Positions 32,710-44,988 are shown, numbered from the stretch's first letter. The stretch: 64,000 bases of DNA from Balamuthia mandrillaris (GCA_031835245.1 JAVKOQ010000057.1:175641-239640), one strand, 5' to 3'. Program-made: numbers and translations. Notes: generated from the sequence alone by a model not told the origin.

Positions 32710-35220
32710 ATGACGGACGGTACTGCTACTATAACATGCTTTTTTTTTTTTTTTTGCTTAAAACTTAAAGAACGGATAAACCATCAACCACCGAAAAACA
32801 CAAACACATATGATATGACAAAAAAACAGAACTGCAAGGAGGGCTGCATGCCAAAGGAAAGAAGCAATTGCTCGAGTGGGTGAACTCCTTACTCGAAGCG
32901 GACTTTACGCAGGTGGAGCAGCTTGCTGGCGGGGCGGCCTACTGCCAAATGATGGACGCGCTCTACCCAGGTATGGTTTTTTCCCCTTCCTTTTCGCTTT
33001 CTTCCCTTTCTGTCAGGACAAAAACTCTAAATAATGCGATACGAACCTATGAAAAGGTTCTATTGCTTTGTCCAAGGTCAAGTTCGAACCATCAGCAACG
33101 TGGGAGTACGTTCATAACTTCAAACTTTTACAAAAAGCATTTGAAAAACAAAAGATCGAAAAGGTATCACCTCTCTTTCGTTCTCTCTCTCCTCTCTCTT
33201 TCTCTCCTTCTCTCTCTCTCTCTTTTTTTTATTTCTAACGAAAGAAAAAAAGCACATCGACATAACAACTCTGGTGAGGGCCAAGTATCAAGACAACCTG
33301 GAGTTTCTACAGTGGATGAAGACCTTTTTTGATGACCGCGGAAAGCGAGACACCAAGTACGAAGCCAAGAAGCGCAGAGAAGAGGCCATGCGCCCCGTTG
33401 TAGCCAAGAACGCCAACCTCAAACGTCGCGCCTCTTCCATTGGTACAGTTTCTTTTCATGTTTGTGTTCGTTGTTGCTATCTCAACTGATGAGTTTGCTG
33501 GTTGATTCTTTTACTTTCATCAGTGAATGCTCGCAATGCTGCGCTTCGTGATCCAAGAAGAAGCTCGGTTGCAGTGTCTCGTCTTTCCTCCAAACCTACG
33601 GACAAGAAACGAAAGGATCATATGGAGGAAGACAAAGAAGATGGAGTAGAAGACACTGAAAACAACAAAGAAAATGAGCTTCCTACTACAAACATGAATG
33701 AAGAATACACTGAGGACTTGGGTGAAGAAAAGGAAGAAATTGAGCCAGAGAAGGCTGTCTTTGTAGTTCCAAAGAAGCAACCAACTCAGCAACCCAAGAA
33801 GCGGCTCGCCAAGCGAAAGAACAAGCTGCAACAAGGAGTTTCCAAAGCATCCATTCATTCTTCTAGCTCTTCCAACCAGCAAAAAGAAGAGACATCAAAA
33901 GACGAGGAAATAGAGGAACGACCCACAAAAGAGGAGGAGGAGGAAGAAGAAGAGGCTGCTGCACCTCAGCAACCAAAACAAACAATGGAAGCAGTAGAGA
34001 GGGAAAACATGATGACGCCCGAACAAACGACAACAACGAGCGCCATTCCAAGACCCCGTAGACCACGTCATTCGCTGTATCTTCGCTCCGCCGCTGAAGC
34101 GGCCATACAACTGAACAACCCGCTGCCTGCCCTGAGCACTCCTACCAAGATCCCTCTGCCAAAGACTTCTAAACGTGCTTCGCTTCCTTCCTCCGTTGCC
34201 TTGTCCTTCTCTTCTTCGTCATCCTCTTCGCCAACGGCATCTCCGAGACGTGCCCTCTCTCCCGCTGCGGCAATGGCCTCTGCTGAGACGAGAATTCCTT
34301 TACCCTCATCGTTCACCTTTTCTGCCTCTTCTCTTTCGCCATCCGCTTCTCCCATGAAGAAAGCTGCCAACAATAGCAACACAAACAAAAACAACGAGAC
34401 GAAGACGGAGGTTATCAAACAACAACTGGAAGAACTGCGTTTGGAAGATGAAGATGATTTGCTTAGTTCCGACGAGTTGAGTGAAGCAGTGCCAAGCGAG
34501 GTCGAAAAAGAAGACTCTGCCAACGAGGCAGAAGAAGACGAAGCGGTACCATCTTCAGACGTTGGAGAAGAGGAACAAGAAGCAGAAGAAAAACAGGAAG
34601 AGGAGGAGGAGGAAGACGAAAAGGCAAAGGTTAAGGAGAAATACACTGTTGCTCCCAGCAAAAAGAGGCAGCAGATTCCTTCGGCCACCAAGTCAACGAC
34701 TGGACCTCAAGCCTCTTCCTCGCAGAGAAGAGGAGCTCCTATCTCTACCCTTAAACGCGGCAGAGGCTCGACCACCGCTCTGCCCAAAGCACAAAACGTG
34801 AAGAGAGTGCGTGCCAGCATCGCTACGCCTCAACAACGAAAATCGCTTCTTGTTACCAACAAACAGAAAGACGCCGCCACCAGCAACAACACGTCCGGAA
34901 AACAAACCATTCGTAGAACTGCTGATTGTACGTTTCTCTTCTCTTCTTCCTTCTTCCCTCTTTCTTTATGATCTCCATTCTTACCTCTATTGCAACATCC
35001 AGTTGGGATTCGGGCAAGAAAGGTGGGTAGTGACCTCGTTCTTTTGTTGGAAGACATGGAGAAGGAAAACCAGATGCTTTACAACAAGCTGCAGCAGGTG
35101 GAGCAGCTTTGCAACAACCCTTCCTCCTTCTATCCCTCTGCTGAGTCCTTGGAGAGCACCAGCGGCACCGGCCAAGGCTCTCTTCTCATCGCCTCTCTCC
35201 GGGACATTCTTTACTCCTAA
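32710..35220 (+). CDS. MAPRE1: EB1-family microtubule plus-end binding protein with a long low-complexity insert
   Basis: Six exons solved: 32710-32719, 32830-32970, 33057-33163, 33253-33442, 33524-34927, 35003-35220; all phases agree. The tiny first exon gives MTD plus one base. The CH domain is typical EB1: LLEWVNSLLEADFTQVEQL, AAYCQMMDALYPGSIALSKV, WEYVHNFKLLQKAFEKQKI, VRAKYQDNLEFLQWMKTFFD. Exon 5 encodes about 468 residues of Ser/Pro/Glu/Lys-rich linker with acidic (EEKQEEEEEED) and basic (KRVRASIATPQQRK) blocks. The last exon has the EBH-type coiled coil LVLLLEDMEKENQMLYNKL, QQVEQLC and ends RDILYS, so the EEY/F tail that recruits CAP-Gly proteins is missing. Usual EB1 is about 270 residues; this is about 710. 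It tracks growing microtubule ends. Confidence 0.9.
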
Positions 35221-35381
35221 AACCACGGACCAGTCTCCTCTCGTCCTTCTCTTCTCGTTCCCTTGTTTTGTACTGCCGTCTTAAGTGAGAGGCAGTTGTT
35301 TTTGTTTTTGTCCCTCATTATACGTCTTTGTTTATTTTGTTCTTATTCTTCCTCCTCTTCTTCATCTTCTCTGAGTTCTTC

Positions 35382-36436
35382 TTAAGACTTTTCTTGTATC
35401 CAAGCATCCACTTCCTTCATCAAGTCTTGATAACCCAACTCGTGAACGATGGTGGGATAGAACACGCTCTTGGCATAGGCCAAGAACTCGAGAGGAACGT
35501 CCCAGCCGGGTTTCCGCTCCAAGCCAACAGGGCCGAAAGTTTCTAGCTGTAGAGTGTGAGATGGAGGATAGAGTTGGATAGCTCTTTGGATGTCTTCTGG
35601 AGTGTAGCTGTAGTCCAGGAAGTCGAGTATGCGGCGAAGAACGCATTCAGTGTTTTGCATGAGGTCCTCATAGCGAACAACCAGTTGCTCTCCTGTAAAA
35701 CAGTTCCACTTTTGGTGCCATTCCACAAAGCTTTTCCAAAAAAGAAAAGAAACATTGTTAACCAAAAGGGAAAAGAAAAAGGAGTAAAAATACTTACTTT
35801 TCACAATTCTTAACAAGGCTTTGAAAAGGGTCGTCATGGGAGCTAACTCGCATGAAGCGATACCAGGGCTCTAGATCCAGCGGAAACCGGACGAGACGAA
35901 TGGCTCTACCAAACTGGCTCATCTCCTTCACTTCATGTGTTTTGATAAGTGCGCTTTGACCATCCGCTGCGGTCCTGTCGCAGAGACCGCTGTGACCTCC
36001 GTCATGGTACCACGTCTCCTCTGGCGTCCTGTGCGCTCCTTCTTTCGAGTATACTGCTTCCGTTACGATACCTATTTCATTTGCCGGAGAGAAACGCCAC
36101 TTAGTTTCGTTCACCGTTCTCGCTCTCCTCTCCTTCTATCTCGTTCTCGTCCGGCCGAATAAGATAGGTTACCAGTGGCAGCCTCTACCAAGAAGCGGAC
36201 CCAGCTGTTGCCAGAACGAGGGCGGCTGGCGAGGGCCACCATCTCTACTTTCCTTCCGACTAACGTCAGCTCATCGCTTTGACGGAATGGCTTGCGAAAA
36301 CGATTTGGATGGGCATAGCTCCCTTGACACTTTAGAGAGTATCTTCCATCGGAGTAAAGACAACTGCTCCCTGCTTCTTCCTCTGGTCAACGCGTGTTAG
36401 TGAAGAAGAAAAGACAGGGAAGAGCAGAGAACTAGT

Positions 36437-36493
<57 letters not shown>

Positions 36494-36506
36494 CAGAGAG
36501 ACAGAC

Positions 36507-36561
<55 letters not shown>

Positions 36562-36579
36562 CAGAGAGAGACAGAGAGA

Positions 36580-36611
<32 letters not shown>

Positions 36612-37279
36612 GAGAGACAGAGAGACAGAGAGACAGAGAGACAGAGAGACAGAGAAAGAGAGAAAGAGAGAAAGAGAGAAAGAAAGAAAGAGAAAGAGAG
36701 CGAACGAGGATGGTGCAGCAACGAAGGAAGAGACAAGTCGAGCAGAGTACAGCTCTGCTGAAGCTCATCGTGTTTGTTATCGTTGTAGTAATCGTTCGTG
36801 TCGTCATGCGCTTGTGGGTGGCGGTCAGCGTTCTCGTCGTCATGTTGCGCCAACTGAAGCTGGTTGTCGTTGTCGTCAAGCATCTCTCGGAGCCTCTCCA
36901 CCTCCTCCTTCTGCTGTTCAACCTCTTGCTGCCACCGCTCCACCTCCGTCCTGGCATCCCTCAGCTCCTTCTCTCTTTGGCTCAGCCTGTCGCTCCGCCT
37001 CTCCAACTCTGCTTGCAACTCTCTCAGCTCCCTCTCTTTGTCCTCCAAAACCCGAGCGGCGGGATCCTCCTCCTCCGCGGAGGGCTCGGAGGCAGGCGTT
37101 GGTTTGGTGGCCCCGTTGTGCCACCCGAAGTAGAGCACGGAAAAAAGAAGGAAGAGAAGCACCACTAACCCCCACGTACGCAGAGGGATCCCTCCATAGC
37201 CACCTGCTCCTCTCGTGTTGGCCCTCCTTTGGCGAGCGTCATGTGACCGGTCGTGGTGATGGTTGTGGTGGTGGTGCAT
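35382..37279 (-). CDS. Type II membrane sulfotransferase, WSCD-like
   Basis: ATG at 37279 starts a short His-rich cytosolic tail, then a signal anchor (LRTWGLVVLLFLLFSVLYFG) and a long coiled coil (EDKERELRELQAELERRSDR and on to EEVERLREMLDDNDNQ), as in Golgi enzymes. After the intron with the GA array, the catalytic part has VALASRPRSGNSWVRFLVEA, the 5'-phosphosulfate loop of PAPS-dependent sulfotransferases, then SALIKTHEV, FGRAIRLVRFPLDLEPW (3'-phosphate-binding region), and LVVRYEDLMQNTECVLRRIL with the tail AKSVFYPTIVHELGY. LEAATG after the loop and the order of motifs resemble WSCD1/2. It likely sulfates glycan or tyrosine in the Golgi lumen; substrate unknown. Stop at 35382. Exon borders between 35700 and 36180 are approximate. 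Confidence 0.8.
36438..36705. repeat. GA / GAGACA dinucleotide array in an intron
   Basis: About 265 bp of GA repeats with regularly spaced GACA interruptions, inside the first intron of the sulfotransferase gene. The sense strand is CT. Ser-Leu repeat ORFs across it are artefacts. Confidence 0.95.
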
Positions 37280-37547
37280 CGCTGTGAAAGTGAAGAGATC
37301 TTTTTTTGCATTGGTCGAGACGACACGATGAAAAGCAGTTAATTACGATGACGTCATCCAACCAATTTTTTTTATTTAATATCATTTTCCCGCCTTTTTT
37401 GCGGTATATAACTTATTGTTGACTATATCTTTTGAGGAACAAACAGTGGGGAGAGAGCTTTGCGTAACAGTTGTTTTCTCTCACCAGAGAGAATGGTTAT
37501 TATATTTTTTTTTTGAAAAAGAAAAGAAAACTAGTGTGTGGGTAACG
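37280..37547. promoter_or_regulatory. Sulfotransferase promoter with CRE palindrome and E2F-like site
   Basis: Upstream of the ATG at 37279 lie GATGACGTCATC (37346-37357), a perfect CRE/ATF palindrome, AATTACG at 37340, TTTTCCCGCC (37385-37394) and a TATATA at 37405. The far end abuts the stop of the lysyl oxidase gene at 37548. Confidence 0.45.
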
Positions 37548-38241
37548 TTACAAAAGTAAAGTTCCTGTGAGAGGGAGGCACATGGTGGAGGGAGAGCCAT
37601 CCCCACCATCGTCGCTGCTGTCATCATCGGTATCCTCGGGGATGGTGACCTTCACGTAAGCCTTGTTGTTGTCGTAGTTGGTCTCGGCGATCTTTCTCTG
37701 GAAGTTGACCTCCACGAAGATGAGGTAATCCCCAGGCTCCACGTCGGTGATGTCCAACCACTGGCAGTCCAAGCTCCAGCCGTAGTTGTCCACCCATCCG
37801 GGTTGAATGCCTTGGCTGGCGCAGGACATGTTGGTCGAGCAAGGCAGGCTGGGGTTGCTCAGACGACGGTAACCGTCGTACACGCAGTAGCCTTGCTTCC
37901 TTCCGCGTTCCTTCACGTTGCGGTAAGGAGCTTCGTCCTCCAACAACAAATAGTGAGCGTAGCCCCTATGGTTGGTGTGTTGTTAGTCGTCGCTACAAGA
38001 CGAGACAAGAAAGCCGAAGAGAGAGAGAGAGAAAGAGAGAGAGAGAGGAGTGAAACGAACTCAAAGTGGAAATGGCCATGGCAAGGAGACCAAGAGAAGT
38101 ACAAGGGTTGCTCAGCAGGGTCTCCCAGCACCAAAGTTCCTTTGCCGTGGTTAGCAGTCTCTACGGTGAACCTCAACAGACGACGGGTTCCTGCAGCCAA
38201 AATACATCCTTCCGCCACTACACAACAGCACACCAATGGTT

Positions 38242-38281
<40 letters not shown>

Positions 38282-40230
38282 ACCAGCACAGTCGGAATCA
38301 GCAAAGGTTTGCTTCTCGATGTGAATCTGCTCCAAGAGTTTTCCGCTGTCAACCACAAGGTCGGGAAGGGGCTCGTCGATGGCGTGGCACTTGCAATCCG
38401 TTCCACAGAAAGAGTTGTCATTGCATCCGCCTTCGCAGGTGGGCACCATGTGGTCGCAGGCTTCAAAGACCTCACACTTTCCAGTCTTGAAAACACAGAG
38501 TTCTCCTTCGTTCTGACATTCTCCGCAGGAACCACCGCAGCCGTCGTCGCCACAAGCTCTTCCCTTACAGTCAGGTTTGCAGCCCTTCTCTACACAAACG
38601 TTAGCTTCGCTGCAAACTTGAGAAGAGTCACAAGGTCCTTTGATTTTGTTGTTCGTTAGTATTCGAGAGAACGAGAGAGAAGAGAGAAAGAGTGAAAGAG
38701 ACTTACCGCAGTCTCCTCCGCAGGAATTGTCTCCACAATAGAGAGAGTTACAACGGGGTACACAGTCAACCACGAAGTCGGCGAACAGTTCGAAGGGACC
38801 ATAGTTTTCTTCGTTGTAGTGATCCAAGATGAGGTAGTACTCTCCAGGCTCCAACATCAACTGGATACGAGAGCCATAGTCTCCAGGAGGGTATGCGTCA
38901 TCGTTACAGGACACGCTTGGGCCTTCGCAGCTTCCAGACCTCAGCTCCAACACGGTATCCAATTCTCCAATACTATTGAAGAATGTTAGTCAGTAAAAGG
39001 AGAAGAGGAGAAGAGGAGAAGGGTACCCATAGTATTGCATCATAACTCCATAAGTAGGACCGTCTTCAGGAATGGTAAAGTGATAGACAAGCTCTCTAGC
39101 AGTAGAGCCTGTGTTCAAATAAAACAGGTAAAAGGTTAGCACGAATGAAATGCTCTTTCTCTCACTCATTCTCTCAAGCAGATATATCGTTACCAGAATT
39201 GCAGTCAGGTGTGACCTGATGGATACCAATGGTGGTGTCATTACGAATGATGTGGCGACCCTCTATTTCAACTCCTTCCGCAAAGAAGGGGAAAGGATCG
39301 TTGCAGCTGCCAGGAATGGCGAGTTCCGTGCACTGACCTTCGACACAGGCCAAACCAGACTCGCAAGTGCCACATTTGCCTCCACATCCATCAGCACCAC
39401 ACTCCCTGTCATTACAGTCAGGAATGCAGCCCTTTGGGTTTTTTTTTAAAAAAAAGGTATGTAAGCATAATACCAGAGAGAGAGAGAGAGAAAAAAAAAG
39501 AAAGAGGAGAAGGGACAGAATACCATGCAAGGCATACAGTCGTCTCCCTCAAGAGTATATTCGCATCGTTGAGTCTTTTCTAAACACTTGAAGCTGGCAC
39601 AGCCCTATTGTCCAGTTAAAACAACAACACGAAATAAAAGAAGGGAATGAAAAGAAAGACCAGTAAAAGGAGGGAGAAGAGGCAACAAACCTGGGGATCA
39701 TAATCAATTCTGCAAGGGTTAACGTTTTCGGAGACGCAGGTGCCGTTTATCCACAGCTCTCTGCCGTTGCAAAAAACGTGGTCGCTGCAAGTGACTTCCA
39801 CCTCCAGCTCGAAGACCTCCGATTCCTCGCCGGTGGACACCTCGAAGGTAAGCACATGAACTCCGATTTCGGCGGTGGAGTTTATCCAGCCAGAGAGAGT
39901 AACGCTGCTGCCTTCCTCGATCTCTCCCTCCTCTTCGGCGACGAGTTTTCCGTCGTTGCCGGACAGAACCCAGCTGCCGTCGTCGGGGAAAACGAGGGTG
40001 GCCTCAAGACCAGCGGGCCAGGCCTCGGCGCCAGGGTTAGTAAGAACAACGGAAACAGGGGCGAGAGTCTGGCCGGGGGTCACGCTGACATAATGGCTGA
40101 GGAAGGAGTTCTCCACATCGTTTACCGAGTAGAAGTCGGCTTCGATGGTGGCCTCGGGAGCCTGGCCGTTCGCAAGAGCGGCACAACCGATGAGAGCCGC
40201 TAACAGCAAGTAAGCGAAAGGTTTCGCCAT
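37548..40230 (-). CDS. Secreted lysyl oxidase-like protein with Cys-rich repeats
   Basis: Start at 40230 with signal peptide (FAYLLLAALIGCAALANG). Then comes a beta-sandwich region (SVTPGQTLAPVSVVLTNPGA), Cys-rich modules of the form C.PDC..RECGADGCGGKCG.C (three or more, near 38500-38620 and 39330-39430), and a pre-peptidase-like domain (LDHYNEENYGPFELF). The C-terminal lysyl oxidase domain has the copper site SWSPCHGHFHFE (about 38060-38095), VKERGRKQGYCVYDGYRR, MSCASQGIQPGWVDNYGW and LDCQWLDITDVEPGDYLIF, VEVNFQRKIAETNYDNN. These match the WxxCHxHxH and CQWIDITDV motifs of LOX, which oxidises lysine amines in extracellular proteins using copper and a lysine-derived quinone. Which Lys makes the cofactor is not certain. 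Intron GA tracts at 38017 and 38243. Confidence 0.85.
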
Positions 40231-40600
40231 GTCGTGCCACTAGGAAGCGTTGTGTGTCTTAGTTGTTGAGAGAAAAGAGAAAAATAATGAAGCAGTCAAA
40301 GAAAAGTGATGCCGGACACGAAAAAAAAGAAGAAACACCTGTATCAAAGTCATCCGCCACTAAGCGAGAGCTAATTGCCGAGGGGCGAATCAGGTTTGAG
40401 AGCTAATTTAAAAACGAGCGAGGGTTCCCGTGATTTACTCAGATCTAATTAATTAATATGACAACATGCCATTCTATTGGTCAGCGATTCCATCGTCGAC
40501 AAAAATGAATCGCATTTCATATCCGGTCAACTCGGGACGTCTCGAATGAAATTATTCGTGTCGACGCGTTGCAGCCAATACCACCGCAAAAGAGAGAGGC
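40231..40600. promoter_or_regulatory. Divergent promoter region
   Basis: 370-bp gap between starts at 40230 (minus) and 40601 (plus). It contains TAATTAATTAATATGAC (40446-40462), ATTGG (40476-40480, inverted CCAAT), CATCGTCGACAAAAATG (40491-40507) and TTCGTGTCGACGCG (40555-40568). Confidence 0.45.
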
Positions 40601-41158
40601 ATGAAGTTTTCTCTGCAGCCAACCCAACAACATCAGAAGAGGAAAGGGGCTCGTCCCTTGCCCATTGATCCGTTTCAAAAACGAAGCAAAGAGGGGGATG
40701 GCGCCACTGCTTCTACATCAAGAATAACTCCTCCTTCCGTTCAGAAGGCCGCAGTACCAACTGACGAAGAAGATGCCATCAGCCCAGAAGAAATGAGCCA
40801 GCGACTGAAGAACGATGGCAACGCTCTTGCGGAAGCTGGTCAGCTTCGAAAAGCTGTTGCTCGATGGGACTCGGCACTACGCTTAACTCCAGGCAATGCT
40901 ATTTTGCATGAGCTGAAGGCACAAGCTCTGATGGAGCTCGGTCACACTTTTCAAGCCGTTAAAGCAGCTACTGAGGCTACCCTTTTGGACCCTACTTGGG
41001 CTGAGGTGATCTACCCTTCTTCTTGTTCTCTATCTTTGCTATCCCCTCTTCTATCGTGCTAACCTTCTAATTGTCGTTTCTTACACCGCTTATTCTCATG
41101 TTTCTATGTTCTCTCCTCTGCCCTTGTGTTCTTTCTTTCTGTCTTTCTTTCTTTCTTT

Positions 41159-41253
<95 letters not shown>

Positions 41254-41796
41254 CTCTCTCTCTCTCTCTCTCTCACTCTCTCTCTCCTCCCACAGGGCCA
41301 CTTAACTTTAGGCAGGGCTCAATTAAACTTAGGTGCGTCATTGCGCTTTCCTTCTACTACGTTGGTTACACACTTTAACGAAAGCATGAAAATCATTACA
41401 GGAGAACTATCACTTGCCAGCCAAAGCTTTGAACGTAGCATAGAGCTCGAACCAACTTTGCTGGAGGCGAAAGAGGAGTTGAAAGAGGTGAGAGCATTGC
41501 TTCTGGAGAAAGCGAAGCTGGTTGCTCAGAGAAAGGCTTTCCTGGAAGCTCATAAAGAAGCCTTGATGGAGAGCCGAGGAGAGGAGCTGCTCGTTGATTG
41601 TTTGCCAGTTTCTGCGCGCGAACGGTGGGACCAGATCTATTGCAACATGCTAAGGGAAGGATGTCTTGGTTTTTTGGACCCTTCTAATTCTTCTTCTTCT
41701 TCTTCTTCTTCTTCTCCTTCTGCCTCTGCATCGTCTTCAGCCACTTCTTTTCAAGATGAACGAACAAAGCAAACGGATAAGAAGCAGCAAACATAA
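40601..41796 (+). CDS. TTC33: TTC33-like tetratricopeptide-repeat protein
   Basis: Three exons solved: 40601-41005, 41296-41332, 41402-41796. After a basic N-terminus (QQHQKRKGARPLPIDPFQKR), TPR helices follow: LKNDGNALAEAGQLRKAVAR with WDSALRLTPGNAILHELKAQ, ALMELGHTFQAVKAATEATL, HLTLGRAQLNLGELSLASQS and FERSIELEPTLLEAKEEL. The phrase LGRAQLNLGE and the spacing match TTC33, a three-TPR protein. An acidic/basic coiled segment and Ser-rich tail extend it. TPRs mediate protein contacts; no partner can be named. The first intron contains the TTTC array. The gene is complete, stop at 41794-41796. Confidence 0.8.
41131..41286. repeat. TTTC tetranucleotide array followed by TC repeats
   Basis: About 120 bp of TTTC units running into about 34 bp of TC, inside the first intron of the TTC33-like gene and directly upstream of its 3' splice site (CACAG at 41291). 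Pyrimidine on the sense strand. Confidence 0.95.
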
Positions 41797-42414
41797 CGGC
41801 TAGTGCCACTCCTTCATCTCCAACCACCACACAAACGCAGCAAACCTGGGGAGGCCAGCCGGTTCTTGGGATGGACCCTGTGGTGTGTCTCGCGTGGCTG
41901 CTTCCTCCCCACCCAGCATCGGAGCAACCCTTGGTCATCTTTGTAAGAGACACCCAAAGCCTTGATATAAAGTGGTTTGCCCCTTCAAAAAAATATATAT
42001 TTTGTTTGCAAGTGTTTGGTGTTTATTTTCAGCCGGGGAATTGGCCGCCCGTAAAATTTCGTGGAAGTTGCCGCTCCACGAAACCAGGCATTTGCGGCAG
42101 CAAATTTTAATAGCCCTCCCTCCCTCCCTGCTACTCCATTGCTGGAGGCGGTGATGATGAGGGAGAGCGGCAATTAAAAAGTGGGGCGGTGGGTGGTGGT
42201 TTTGACTCGTGGTTCTTTTTTTTTTCTTTTTCTTTTCTTCTTTTTCGAATGACAACCATAACCACCATAGCCACCATAGCCACCTCCACCACCACTTAAC
42301 ATTTGTTTTTGTATTTTACAAAAAAAAAAAAAAAAAAAGGTAGCGAAAACGTAGTGTCAAGCAAAGAAAAGGAAGACAGAAAGAAAGAAAGAAAGAAAGA
42401 CAGAGCAAACGAGG
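41797..42414. promoter_or_regulatory. Intergenic region upstream of the SID1-like gene
   Basis: 618 bp with no supported gene. Frames here on both strands lack domains. It ends in a purine-rich leader with GAAA repeats (42375-42400) directly before the ATG at 42415, probably the 5' untranslated region. Confidence 0.35.
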
Positions 42415-42989
42415 ATGAGCCACAACCGCAGCAAGCAAAAGCAAAAGGAGGAAGATGGGGAGGACGCGACCTCGTTGTCGGTGCAGCTGGAGGGAGACGA
42501 CCTGGAGGCGGAGGGCCATGAGGAGAAAAATGGGCTGGAGGAAGAGGAGGAGGAGCTGCTGGGGCCAGCGGGCGAGGCGGAGGAAGGACGCTCCTTGCTG
42601 GGTGGCATCGAGACCGCACGACTGAGGCGCTATGTGCAGCAGAAGATGGAGCTGGCGGAGCAGGCCAAGCTCCCCGCAACCTTGGAGGAGATCTTGGAGG
42701 AGGCCGTCCAGAAGAAGATGAAGAAGCTACAACCTATTTATCTCAAAAACGTGCGTAAACTTATGATTCTGATTTTCAATCGCATGTTGCTAAAGAGATC
42801 GTTGTTTTTCTGTTATCATAGTATTGGAAACTGTTGTTAGTGGTCGGTTTTTTCTATGCGCTGCCAGCTGTCCAGTTTGTCATCTTTCAGTATAGGGCGA
42901 AGGAAACCACTAGCACTGTGGACTGCTACTATAACTTCAAATGCGCCAAAAGATTGCTTGGGTTTGATGCATTTAACAACAGTATGGCG

Positions 42990-43029
<40 letters not shown>

Positions 43030-44927
43030 TTCACTCATCTCTGTTCGCTTTTGTGCTGTTTGGTCACTCTAATGTGATGTTGTACAGTATTGAGCAATGC
43101 GGGTTACTTGATTGCTGGGTTCTCCTTCATTGTGATTGTGTTCTTTACACACCAGTGTGGGCCAGGAGGGAATTACTATGGTCTTCATTCAGATCCTTCT
43201 CTGTATTACGCTGTTGGTCTTGCTATTGTGTGGGAAGGTACTTTTCCTTTCATGTGTTTCATGCATATAGAAGAGACTGACCGCAAATGATACTCTTCTG
43301 CCTAATTTTCCTTTTTGTATTGCTTTGCTTTGTGATGAAAAGGAGTATTTTCTGGATTGTATCATGTCTGCCCATCACGCGTCAACTTCCAGTTTGACAC
43401 AGCTTTCATGCTTATCGGCACGCTGCCCTTGTTTCTCTTTTTCTTGTTGTCATCCGTTCGTTACTTATCATCACCACCTTGTTGACGAAACAGGTACTGG
43501 AGTTTTATTTATTACTTTATTCCAAAAACGACACCCGACTTCGGCACCGGGCACCATCCGTGCCTTTCTGTTCTTTGCTTTCCGTATGGCTCTTTCTTTC
43601 ATTCTCTACTTCTCTTTTTACTGCTTCTTTCTGTAGATTAACCAGAATATAATAGTGATTCTGTTGACATCGTTAGCACTGACAGGTATCCCATTAGCGG
43701 TGTATGTTATCTTCATCTCGGCTTGGGTTTTACTTGGTTGGCTTATGAATCTGCTACTCACCAATTTTTTAAAAGGTTTTGGACGTTGACATTGGTGCTG
43801 TTATCGCCATTTTACTTGCAGGGCACATGGCAGTTCTACTATCACAAAAAGATAACACCATGGGAGTACGTTGCTCTCATTAAAGTAAGACCTTTCCGCG
43901 TAAAGCAAAAGGCAATTATTCCTCTCTTTCTTTCCTCCTCCTCCTCGCTTCTTTTCTTCTTAACAATAAACTAACTGTTTGTATCGTCATCATAGCTCCG
44001 CTTCTTGGCAGTACTGATAGGATCGGCGATAACAATAGCTATCATTGTAGCTGGCATCGTAAAGTCCACCGAAACAGAAGAGCTTGAAAATTTTCCGTTG
44101 ACTCTTTTGTGCGTAGTTATTTATTTTGGTGTCATTTTGCGGATAGCTGATAAATAATATGCATGCTCTCCAGGGCTATCCTCGTGATCAATACTTTCGG
44201 TTATGTTTGTACGTATTGCTTGTGTTATCAATTTCACTACCGCTTTCCCTCTAAGTATTTAATAACTGTCATGTTGTTTCTTGTCTTTAGTCTACTACGT
44301 CTTGATGAAGTTTAGATACCGAGAGAAAGTTCACTGGGTGGTACGTACCGTTTTGCAGTACCTCGTCCATTTGAAAATAGTTGACTGAGTTCTTTCTGCT
44401 TCTCTCTCCGCAGGTGCTGTTACTGTTTCTGTTGGTGCTAGCCTCTTGGGTATTCTTTGTCTCCACTTTCTTTTGCTTCTTTTAAAGTCATAATTTGTCT
44501 TTATTCTTCATGTTTTTTCTCATTCTTTTTGTTTAAAAAGATACCAGCCATCTATTTCTTCACAAGACAGAGCACGAACAAGTTAGTTCCATTCTTTTCC
44601 ATGATCTCCAGCTTTTTTTCCTGACCAAAACCATCATCTAACCTCTCTTACTATCGCACCATACAATGCTCATTGTTAGGTTCAAGACTCCAGAAGAGTC
44701 TGCTGCCCTCAACAAGCCCTGCATTGTATTTAACTTCTTTGACACACATGGTGCATACCCGTTTCACCATTTTTCTTTCTGTTCGGATGGTAGAACTAAC
44801 ATCTTTTGTTCGTTTAGACATGTGGCACTTTTTGTCAGCGATTGGACTGTTCTGTATAGCGATGCTTGTGTACTTGCTTGATATGGGTATCAAGGACAAA
44901 CCCTTTGAACGCTTACCTCTCTTTTAA
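42415..44927 (+). CDS. SID1-family multi-pass membrane protein lacking the large ectodomain
   Basis: The first exon (42415-42750) encodes an acidic cytosolic region (EEEEEELLGPAGEAEEG, LEEILEEAVQKKMKKLQP). Further exons (42822-42981, 43088-43237, 43343 onward) give the membrane core: LLLVVGFFYALPAVQFVIF, ILSNAGYLIAGFSFIVIVFF, AVGLAIVWEGVFSGLYHVCP followed by SRVNFQFDTAFMLIG, then FQKRHP, and at the end CIVFNFFDTH joined to DMWHFLSAIGLFCIAMLVYL and the tail KPFERLPLF. YHVCPxxxNFQFDTxFM and HDMWHF are hallmarks of the SID1/SIDT (ChUP) family of dsRNA- and cholesterol-linked membrane proteins. Family members usually carry a long N-terminal extracellular beta-sandwich; here only about 110 cytosolic residues precede helix 1. 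Many short exons make some borders approximate. Confidence 0.85.
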
Positions 44928-44946
44928 CAACTCTAGTCCTGTTCTT

Positions 44947-44988
<42 letters not shown>

